Part shown: positions 1 through 8,274 of the stretch, piece after piece
How the letters are laid out: each line of letters starts with the position of its first letter
Position numbering within the stretch: position 1 is the stretch's first letter
Assembly: GCF_001306455.1 (NCBI RefSeq)
Contig: NZ_LGTQ01000005.1
Location: forward strand, 248,001-312,000
Direction: 5' to 3'
Length of the DNA stretch: 64,000 bases
Origin: Jiulongibacter sediminis
Lineage (GTDB): Bacteria > Bacteroidota > Bacteroidia > Cytophagales > Spirosomataceae
Program-made: the position numbers and the translations under genes
The notes under the pieces: generated by a model
Databases searched by the model: none
Told to the model about the DNA's origin: nothing
What the model saw: the letters and a program-made list of their open reading frames with translations, nothing else

Positions 1-3000
1 GCTACTACAGCCAATGAAGGCTTTTACACACTCACTGTGGCCAACTCGCTGGGTTGTACGGCTACATCTACGGTAGAAGTCAATATTCTGACCAGTTCAC
101 CTACGATCACAGGTACACCTGAAATTTGTGCCGGCGATACCCTGAAACTGGCTGGTGAAAACTGGATAGATTATTCGTGGACAGGCCCGAATGGTTTCTC
201 TTCAACATTAGAAGAACCATTTATTGCCGATGCTTCCACAGCAGCTGATGGTACCTACTCGGTAACCGTCTCAAAGCCAGGCGGATGTACGGCTACGGCT
301 ACTTTTGCGGTTATTGTGAATCCTTTGCCCACGATTACAATATCGGGTTCATCAACCCTTTGTCAGTTTGATGACCTTTCATTAACAGCCACGGGTGGAA
401 TTTCATATACATGGACAGGACCTGAGGCATTTTCATCTTCTTCCTCAGGAGCATCCGTGAGTTCTATTGATACCTTGGAGCAGGGGTATTATGTAGTTGA
501 AGTGACTGATGCAGAGGGTTGTGTAAATAAAGATTCCGTGAATGTTGTGGTCAATTATACCTTGGCAGAAGCAACAGGTAGCGAGATTGTTTGTTACGGT
601 TCTACCATAAGTCTGGCTTCTAATACTGGTCAGAGTTACAGCTGGTCAGGCCCCAATGGTTTTAGTTCAACCGCTCAGACGGCTTCAATTTCGAATGTCG
701 GGACGGTTAATTCCGGTGATTATATACTTGAAATAACTGGTACTAATTCCTGTGTCAACAGAGATACACTTTCGGTTGTGGTATCTGAGCCTAATGCTCA
801 GATTGTAGCTGATTCAATTTATTGCGATCAGGAGTCGGTGGTTCTTGGTGGTCTTGGAGGTAACAGCTTTCAATGGTCGGGTCCTGCAGGTTTTAGTTCA
901 ACACTCCAAAACCCGGCAATAGCCAAAATTATTCCTTCAAGATCAGGGTATTATTACCTTACAGTGACGGATTCAGCCTCTTGTGTGGATACAGATACCC
1001 TGTATATCACCATCAGAAACCTGCCCAATATCTCTGCATCTTCAAGCAATAATCCCGTTTGTTTGAATGAAACGTTGAATTTGAGTGCTTCCGGAGGAAT
1101 CTCCTATTTATGGTCTGGTCCAGATGGTTATGCCTCTGGTGATCAAAACGCCACTTTACCCAATATTCAGAATATTCATGCCGGCATGTTCTATGTACAG
1201 GGGACAGATGCTTACGGTTGTCAGAATATTGACAGCGTAGATGTAACTGTGAATCCTCTTCCAACAGTTATTGCTTTTGCAACTAATAATGATGTCTGTG
1301 TTGAAGATGTGATTGACCTTACGGCCTCCGGAGCTCAGTCATATTCCTGGCTATCGCCTGACGGAGCTACAAAGACTGGTTCAACCTGGGGGCGTAATAA
1401 CGTTACGCCGGCCATGTCCGGAAGTTACCTTGTAACAGGTACAAGTAGTCTGGGCTGTACTAATACGGCCACCACTTTTGTAACGGTTCACCCGTTCCCT
1501 GATCCACCAGCTGCTGCTGATGTCAATATCTGCGGTGCCGGAACGGCTACTCTTACAGCGTCAGGCTGTGTAGGGACGATCAATTGGTACGCCACCAATA
1601 ACACCAATACAGTTTTAGCAACTGGAAACACTTATACCACGCCGTATATGAACATCGGTGATGTGGAATATTATTATGCTGACTGCATCATTTACACCTG
1701 TGAAAGCCAGACCCGTTCCGAAGTCAGAGTAGAAGCTTTACAGCCTCCTTTTAATGTACAGGCGTCCACTACGGGTATCCATTGTGCTTATACAACGGCT
1801 ATTCTTTTTGGTAGTGCGGATAATGCTGTGGCTTACCGATGGGATGGCCCGAATGGTTTTACCAGTAATGCCCAGTCTCCCAAATTTGTAACATCACCGA
1901 GCTCGGATGGAATTTACACACTCACAGCCACTGCAGCGAACGGATGTACAGAAACGGCCACAACTGAATTGGTCATCAATACCGATTGTGGTAGTATTTG
2001 TGGAACCTGGTTGGGTCTGTTACCGACTAATCCAAGTAATTGTGGTGCTACTGACGGTTATATTCTGGCTCAGGATTATGGTAACGGGAGGTTTGAAGTT
2101 AGTATCGATGGCATCAACTGGATACGAAGTACCCACAGTACTTCAACAGGTAGAATTAATAATCTTGGTGTAGGTTCTCATTTGGTTTTTGTGAAAGATC
2201 GGAGTAGCCAGAATATTTGTAGAACAGTCATTATCACTCTTACCTCAAACGGGGGTAACTTCTTTACAGGAAGTAGTGTTACCGCGGCATCCGAATGTTT
2301 TGCCTTCGATGGTTCCATTACGCTACAAGGTGTTGCGGAGACAGATGAAGTGAGCTGGATTGGTCTGCAAGACAGGGAATATGTTCCTGTTTCTTCTCTT
2401 TCTCCCGCAAATACCATCGACAGCCTCCAGCCAGGCTCCTACTATGTTCGTGTGAAGCGATATAACAGTGCATTTTGTTATAAAGAGCAGGTTATTACCG
2501 TTCCAAATTCCGGGACTCCGTGTCAAATTTCTACCTTCTGTGAGGTAGGTCCTGAAGGAAATAAGTTTGTGAATGGTGATTTTGGTTCAGGTGTTGATGT
2601 TCAGGGCCCGCCGCTGCCGGAGGAGCAAACAGGTTATGGATATGTATTCATGAACTGTAACTCTCCGAACGACGGATTTTATACTATTGTCAATGAACTG
2701 GATTGTAATGGAAGTTCAAACCCGGGTGGAGGTATTTTCGGAGGTTCATGGCAAACCCTTCCGGAAGATCATACGCCGGGAGACACCGGAGGCTACATGA
2801 TGGTGGTTAACGCTTCCTATGAGCCAAATGTAGTTGTAGAACAACAGATCGGAGATCTTTGCCCAAATTCAAAATATAACTTCACAGCCTGGATAAGAGA
2901 CACGCACGCACCTGGTTATAACGGCATCAGGGCAAATCTTGCCTTTTTGATTGATGGTGTTTCAAAATATACAACTGGTAATATCACTGTTTTCGGCGAG

Positions 3001-6000
3001 TGGATTCAAGTGGGATTCTCCTTCCAGACCGGAAACATTAGTGAGGCAGTCTTCAGTATTCGGAATAATGCTCCTGGTGGTGGAGGAAATGACTGGATTA
3101 TTGATGATATCGTCGTAAGTAAATGTCCTCTGGAAATAGAGTTGAGTGGTACCACGATCGCTTGTTTAGGTGGGTTAAACGAGCAGATTTCTGCCACGAT
3201 AACTGATCAGCTTGAAGAATATACGTACTATAAATGGCAGGAAAGCACCGACGATGGTCTTACCTGGACTGACGTTTCGGCGGTACAGCAGGGAACCTAC
3301 AATTCAAATGTAATGGATGTGAGCTTCTCATTGCCAACTCCGGTTCCTTCAGCAATTAGCGGTGTTGACTACCAAATTATTCTGTCTACTACTTCAGACG
3401 GATTTAATAGCCCGGGTTGTGTTGTGACAAGCGGTTTGACCAAAATATTGGTACCACCTCTGGAAATGTCACTAACTGAGGACACGATTAAATGTATTGG
3501 TAGTGGCAGCCTCACCCTTGAGTCGATTCCGTCCGGCGGAGGATCACCTTATACTTTTGAATGGAGTACCGGAGAAACAACACAATCTATTCTGGTTAAT
3601 CCTTCAGTGACTACAGAGTATATCGTAACCGCACGTGACTCGGCGGGTTGTCCGGTAACAGATACAGTTTTGGTGGAGGTAGAAGACCAGCCAACTTTAA
3701 CCGTCTCGATTGATGAAGATTCAGTCTGTATAGACGGGGTAGGTGACATCACGGCTCATGTCATTGGAGGCTCGGGTAATTTTGAGTTTACCTGGTTCAC
3801 CACCTTAGATACCAATGGTACCTGGACGGAAGTGGTTGGCGAAAAAGACTCAGTTTACATGCCACCTACGAATGTTGCCGGTGACAGATACTATCGTGTT
3901 TTTGTTGAGGACTTAACGTTTGACTGTAATGATGCGATGTCTAATGCGGTCTTGTTCACAGTCGTCTCTGATCCATTTGTTTCTGTCAATGTTGCGGATA
4001 CCACTCTTTGTGCCAGCGGAACTGTAACACTTATACCGACGATTTCCGGTGGAACAGGTAATCTTACCTATCAATGGCAATCCAGTGCCAGCGGGAATGC
4101 ACCCTGGACGGATTTAGCCGGAGAAACCAGTCAAAATTTGACTGTGCCATCTTCAACTTTAGGAGTTTCATTCTACCGCATGGTTGTGAATTCTGATGGG
4201 AATGGCTGTAACTATCCGCCATCCGATTCTGCGAGAGTTGAAGTACTGCCTAATTTTTCTGTTGATGTTGTAATTGACAGCAGTTTAGTATGTGCTGATG
4301 GTTTGGTAGAATTGGTTGCTGATACCAGTTCCGGAACCGGAACAATCACATATCAGTGGTTCAGTTCTACAGACGCGGTAACTTTTAATCCGATTACCGA
4401 CAGTACAAATGTTAATCTGTTCCCATCAACCTCATCTGAAGGTATTATGTACTATCAGGTGCAGGCTACAGCTTCTGGGGAAGGCTGCGGAACAGTCTCT
4501 TCTGATACTGCCATGGTTCAGGTTCTGCCAGAATTTATTGTAGATCTGGTAACTGATGATGCGGTCGTCTGTATAGGTGGATTGGTAGAGTTGGAAGGTC
4601 AAAGTATCAGCGGCTTTGGTACGATTACCTATCAATGGTTTGTTTCAGCCAATGAAGCTGGCCCTTATACTCTGTTGAGTGGGGCTGTGAATGACACTTA
4701 CACACCAGCTACGGGCTTCCCGGGTATCCGTTATTTCCAGATAGAGGCTACAGCAAGCGGTGCAGGGTGTGGTATGGATACTTCAGAAGTAGTTTCGGTA
4801 CAGGTATTGCCTGAGTTTTCAGTAGATGTTACCTTGAATAACAGCACTATCTGTTTGGGTGGTGAGGTGGAATTAGTGTCTGATACCACCAATGGGACGG
4901 GTGATGTTACTTACAGATGGTTTGAATCAACAAACCCTGCCGGACCATTTACTGAAATGGTTGGTCAAACTGATTCTGCTTTGACGGTTACACCTACTAC
5001 TGCAGGAATTCATTATTATTTTATCGAAGCTACGGCCAGCGGGCCAGGTTGTGGATCTGTGAATTCAGATACGGCATCTGTTGAAGTGTTACCAAACTTC
5101 TCGGTTGATGTTGCCGCTGACGATAATATTGTTTGTATTGGAGGTCTTGTCGAAATTGTAGCTGATACTAATTCAGGTACCGGCACAGTAAGCTACCAAT
5201 GGTATCAGTCGGCAGACGGCATCACTTTCACTACAATGACCGACAGCACTGGTAGTAGTATTTTCCCGAATACCAGTTCCGAAGGAGTGAATTATTATAA
5301 AGTAATTGCCACTTCAGACGGAGAAGGTTGTGGAACTGCTGAATCCGATACAGCAAGGGTGGAAGTACTTCCGGTATTTGATGTTGATGTTACAGTAAAT
5401 AATGCTCTTGTATGTATTGGCGGAGCAGTACAGCTTGAAGCAGATACGGTTAATGGTACGGGAAATATCACTTACCAATGGTTTAGCTCTTCAAATTCAG
5501 GTGGTCCGTTTACTGCCATTTCCGGCGAAACGGATTCGGTTTATGTCCCTTCTACCGCCGCTGATGGGATAATTTACTATCAGGTTCAGGCTACTGCCTC
5601 AGGAGCTGGATGTGGTACGGTTACTTCAGATGTGGCTACCGTAGAAGTTCTTCCTGTATTCTCAGTTGATGTAACTGCTAATGGTAATGTCATTTGTCTG
5701 GGAGGTACCGTAGAACTACTGGCGGATACCACAAATGGAACCGGAAATATCACTTACAAGTGGTTTAGCTCAACCAGTGCAGGCGGGCCTTTTAATGAGA
5801 TTACCACTGATACGGATAGTCTTCTGACTATTACTCCTACTGTAGAGGGTATGTACTACTATTATGTGGAGGTAACCTCTGATGGCCCGGGCTGTGGTAC
5901 CGTTAGTTCTGCGGTGGCAGCGATTGAAGTTCTGCCAAACTTTGATGTGGAGATAGTAGTCAACAACGCAATGGTGTGTACCGATGGTTTTGTTGAGCTT

Positions 6001-8076
6001 GAAGCAGATACTATTTCAGGAACAGGCACTATTACTTATCAATGGCAATACGCTTCTGATGGTGTTTCATTCTCAGATATCACAGATTCTACCGGAACAA
6101 GTTTAATTCCGTCAACAGCAGATACTGGTGTGTTCTATTACAGGGTAATTGCGGTAGCTCAGGGTAATGGTTGTGGAACGGCTACCTCAGACGTTGCAGT
6201 AGTTGAAATTGAGCCGCAAGTCAGGGTTGAACTGGTTCCAAGTGCTTTGAATATTTGTGAAGGAGAACCGGTTGTTTTTGAGGCGAATCCTCAGGAAGGT
6301 ATCGGTCCATTTACCTTCCAATGGCAGTCATTTGACGGTACTTCATGGAATGATATTATCGGAGAAAATGATACATTATACACCCCTTCAACGGCTGTTC
6401 CTGGTCAATTTACTTACAGAGTTCTGGCTGATGCCAATGGAGTTGGCTGCGATCAGGCTACATCGACTCAATACACACTTACGGTCTATGATTTACCAGA
6501 TGTAACGGTTACATCAACAGACCCATTATGTGTTCCGAATAACGGACAAATAACATTCACCTTCAATGATGAGGCGAACAGAGATTCAATTCAGTTCAGT
6601 CTCGATGGAGGTTTGACATATCCGTATCATATAGCTGATGACCTTGGTTCATTCAGTATTGATACGCTTTCAGAAGGTACCTATCTACTATTTGCACGTT
6701 GGGATGGTGATTACTGCCCTCAAGACCTGGGTTCAGTGACGATTAGTGACCGTCCTGCTCCTGTGGTTGCAGTTTCTTTCACCGATCCCACGTGTACAAT
6801 AGATAACGGTACAATAACATTTAGTTTTCCTGATGAGTCTACCCGTAGTCAGCTGGAATTTAGCTGGGATGGCGGCACCACTTTCCAAACGCCTGTCAAC
6901 GACAATTCAGGAAGCATTGTTTACAGCAATTTTGCTCCCGGTACCTATGACCTTTGGGTAAGATGGGAGAATGATGAATGTCCTGTAGATCTGGGATCAG
7001 TCATCATGGTTGATCATCCGTCACCAGTTGTTTCTGTAAATCAGGATACGACTATATGTATTGGTGTAACGGTGAACTTATTGGCTTCTAGTACCGGTGG
7101 AGATGCTCCAATTATTTACAGCTGGGATAACGGTCTTTCAGATGGCAGTGCTCAGGCTGTGACGCCTTCTGTAACTACAACCTATATAGTTACAGCCACT
7201 GATACCAATAGCTGTTTTGATCAGGATACCGTAACGATAACTGTAAACCCTTTACCGGTGGTAGTTGCTAACGGCGGTATTTTCTGTGAAGGCGAGGATA
7301 TCACGCTGATTTCGAGCGGGGGAGATACCTATAACTGGAGCGGTCCGGATAGTTTTTCTTCTACTGATCAAAACCCAATAAGAGCTAACGGACTTACCAG
7401 TTATCAGGGCACCTATACCGTTAATGTTTTAGATGTCAATGGCTGTTCAAGCTCTGATACCGCTGCGGTCGTGGTGAATGCAGCACCTTCATCTCCAAAT
7501 ATTTCAGATCAATTTTTATGTGGTCCGGGTGAAATAACTTTTTCAGCATCAGGATGTTCCGGAGGAACGTTGAGCTGGTATAGTAGTTATGACGCACTTA
7601 ATCCAATTGGCTTTGGCACAACATTTGTGACGGATTCACTGAATGCTACGAGCTACTATTATGTAAGTTGTACAGATGCCAATGATTGCCAGAATTTTGA
7701 AAGATCAAGAGGAGTGGCTGAGATAAGAGACTTATCAAATGCAGAGGCAATTCCAATCAACACTACATGTGCAGGAGCAATAGCATTGAATAACGGAGTA
7801 ATCTTGATAAACGGGTTCAGATCCGGCGAGACCTACTCCTTCAGTCAGGGTAGTACATACAATGCGGCTACCGCCATACCAGCGGTACCGGCTGTGATTC
7901 CTGAAGACGGCAGAATCTATGAAGATGTAGGTAACCCGTCAGGTGCGACAGAAACATATACTGTCAGAATTTACAGCCTTGATAACTGCCCGGTTGATCA
8001 CACAGTTGAGTATCAGCGTCAGTGCGACGTTTGTTTCCCATACTGCGAACCAACCAGGATTGAAAAAGTAAAATAG
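1..8076 (+). CDS. Giant secreted Ig/PKD-like repeat protein (5' partial)
   Basis: The reading frame is open from base 1, so the start and signal peptide lie upstream; about 2690 residues are visible. The first 2 kb encode roughly 80-residue repeats of the form Y-W-x-GP-x-GFSS ... G-x-Y-x-V-x-V ... GC, typical of Bacteroidota Ig/PKD-like adhesin repeats. SprB-like repeats follow (about 1980-2530), then a jelly-roll-like, probably carbohydrate-binding segment (about 2540-3130). Next come nine 93-94-residue repeats (about 3970-6490), each opening with LPxFxVDV and ending in a GCG motif. More SprB and Ig-like units follow. The protein ends in a domain shared with the next gene and a Cys-rich tail (CFPYCEPTRIEKVK). 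There is no type A sorting domain. A surface or matrix adhesin role is inferred; the binding partner is unknown. Confidence 0.85.
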   Translation, partial: ATTANEGFYTLTVANSLGCTATSTVEVNILTSSPTITGTPEICAGDTLKLAGENWIDYSWTGPNGFSSTLEEPFIADASTAADGTYSVTVSKPGGCTATATFAVIVNPLPTITISGSSTLCQFDDLSLTATGGISYTWTGPEAFSSSSSGASVSSIDTLEQGYYVVEVTDAEGCVNKDSVNVVVNYTLAEATGSEIVCYGSTISLASNTGQSYSWSGPNGFSSTAQTASISNVGTVNSGDYILEITGTNSCVNRDTLSVVVSEPNAQIVADSIYCDQESVVLGGLGGNSFQWSGPAGFSSTLQNPAIAKIIPSRSGYYYLTVTDSASCVDTDTLYITIRNLPNISASSSNNPVCLNETLNLSASGGISYLWSGPDGYASGDQNATLPNIQNIHAGMFYVQGTDAYGCQNIDSVDVTVNPLPTVIAFATNNDVCVEDVIDLTASGAQSYSWLSPDGATKTGSTWGRNNVTPAMSGSYLVTGTSSLGCTNTATTFVTVHPFPDPPAAADVNICGAGTATLTASGCVGTINWYATNNTNTVLATGNTYTTPYMNIGDVEYYYADCIIYTCESQTRSEVRVEALQPPFNVQASTTGIHCAYTTAILFGSADNAVAYRWDGPNGFTSNAQSPKFVTSPSSDGIYTLTATAANGCTETATTELVINTDCGSICGTWLGLLPTNPSNCGATDGYILAQDYGNGRFEVSIDGINWIRSTHSTSTGRINNLGVGSHLVFVKDRSSQNICRTVIITLTSNGGNFFTGSSVTAASECFAFDGSITLQGVAETDEVSWIGLQDREYVPVSSLSPANTIDSLQPGSYYVRVKRYNSAFCYKEQVITVPNSGTPCQISTFCEVGPEGNKFVNGDFGSGVDVQGPPLPEEQTGYGYVFMNCNSPNDGFYTIVNELDCNGSSNPGGGIFGGSWQTLPEDHTPGDTGGYMMVVNASYEPNVVVEQQIGDLCPNSKYNFTAWIRDTHAPGYNGIRANLAFLIDGVSKYTTGNITVFGEWIQVGFSFQTGNISEAVFSIRNNAPGGGGNDWIIDDIVVSKCPLEIELSGTTIACLGGLNEQISATITDQLEEYTYYKWQESTDDGLTWTDVSAVQQGTYNSNVMDVSFSLPTPVPSAISGVDYQIILSTTSDGFNSPGCVVTSGLTKILVPPLEMSLTEDTIKCIGSGSLTLESIPSGGGSPYTFEWSTGETTQSILVNPSVTTEYIVTARDSAGCPVTDTVLVEVEDQPTLTVSIDEDSVCIDGVGDITAHVIGGSGNFEFTWFTTLDTNGTWTEVVGEKDSVYMPPTNVAGDRYYRVFVEDLTFDCNDAMSNAVLFTVVSDPFVSVNVADTTLCASGTVTLIPTISGGTGNLTYQWQSSASGNAPWTDLAGETSQNLTVPSSTLGVSFYRMVVNSDGNGCNYPPSDSARVEVLPNFSVDVVIDSSLVCADGLVELVADTSSGTGTITYQWFSSTDAVTFNPITDSTNVNLFPSTSSEGIMYYQVQATASGEGCGTVSSDTAMVQVLPEFIVDLVTDDAVVCIGGLVELEGQSISGFGTITYQWFVSANEAGPYTLLSGAVNDTYTPATGFPGIRYFQIEATASGAGCGMDTSEVVSVQVLPEFSVDVTLNNSTICLGGEVELVSDTTNGTGDVTYRWFESTNPAGPFTEMVGQTDSALTVTPTTAGIHYYFIEATASGPGCGSVNSDTASVEVLPNFSVDVAADDNIVCIGGLVEIVADTNSGTGTVSYQWYQSADGITFTTMTDSTGSSIFPNTSSEGVNYYKVIATSDGEGCGTAESDTARVEVLPVFDVDVTVNNALVCIGGAVQLEADTVNGTGNITYQWFSSSNSGGPFTAISGETDSVYVPSTAADGIIYYQVQATASGAGCGTVTSDVATVEVLPVFSVDVTANGNVICLGGTVELLADTTNGTGNITYKWFSSTSAGGPFNEITTDTDSLLTITPTVEGMYYYYVEVTSDGPGCGTVSSAVAAIEVLPNFDVEIVVNNAMVCTDGFVELEADTISGTGTITYQWQYASDGVSFSDITDSTGTSLIPSTADTGVFYYRVIAVAQGNGCGTATSDVAVVEIEPQVRVELVPSALNICEGEPVVFEANPQEGIGPFTFQWQSFDGTSWNDIIGENDTLYTPSTAVPGQFTYRVLADANGVGCDQATSTQYTLTVYDLPDVTVTSTDPLCVPNNGQITFTFNDEANRDSIQFSLDGGLTYPYHIADDLGSFSIDTLSEGTYLLFARWDGDYCPQDLGSVTISDRPAPVVAVSFTDPTCTIDNGTITFSFPDESTRSQLEFSWDGGTTFQTPVNDNSGSIVYSNFAPGTYDLWVRWENDECPVDLGSVIMVDHPSPVVSVNQDTTICIGVTVNLLASSTGGDAPIIYSWDNGLSDGSAQAVTPSVTTTYIVTATDTNSCFDQDTVTITVNPLPVVVANGGIFCEGEDITLISSGGDTYNWSGPDSFSSTDQNPIRANGLTSYQGTYTVNVLDVNGCSSSDTAAVVVNAAPSSPNISDQFLCGPGEITFSASGCSGGTLSWYSSYDALNPIGFGTTFVTDSLNATSYYYVSCTDANDCQNFERSRGVAEIRDLSNAEAIPINTTCAGAIALNNGVILINGFRSGETYSFSQGSTYNAATAIPAVPAVIPEDGRIYEDVGNPSGATETYTVRIYSLDNCPVDHTVEYQRQCDVCFPYCEPTRIEKVK

Positions 8077-8125
8077 ACCAAAAAGTAAACCGTACCTCGA
8101 CTTGTCGGGAAAACAAAAAGTAAAA

Positions 8126-8248
8126 ATGAATTTCTTCAACAAGCAGCTTCCGTTTTGTCCTCAGTTGATTGATTCAAGCGAGAATCGGAAAGAGAGTGCA
8201 GTTTTCGTAAGAAATATGATGGATCACATAACTACTATAAATAAGTAA
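8126..8248 (+). CDS. Possible 40-residue small ORF between two giant genes
   Basis: An uninterrupted ATG-to-TAA frame (MNFFNKQLPFCPQLID...) lies in the 198-bp gap between the two giant surface-protein genes and ends 26 bp before the second. It has no recognisable family, signal peptide or clear ribosome-binding site. A frame of this length is expected fairly often by chance, so it is listed only as a candidate. Otherwise nothing recognisable was seen in this gap. Confidence 0.13.
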   Translation: MNFFNKQLPFCPQLIDSSENRKESAVFVRNMMDHITTINK

Positions 8249-8274
8249 AACGAACGTTAAATTTTTCGATTATC

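Noticed and set aside
8126-8248. Small ORFs at 8126-8248 and 52873-52992 as a pair of related peptides
   Set aside because: Their sequences do not resemble each other and their length is expected by chance, so they are listed only as weak candidates.
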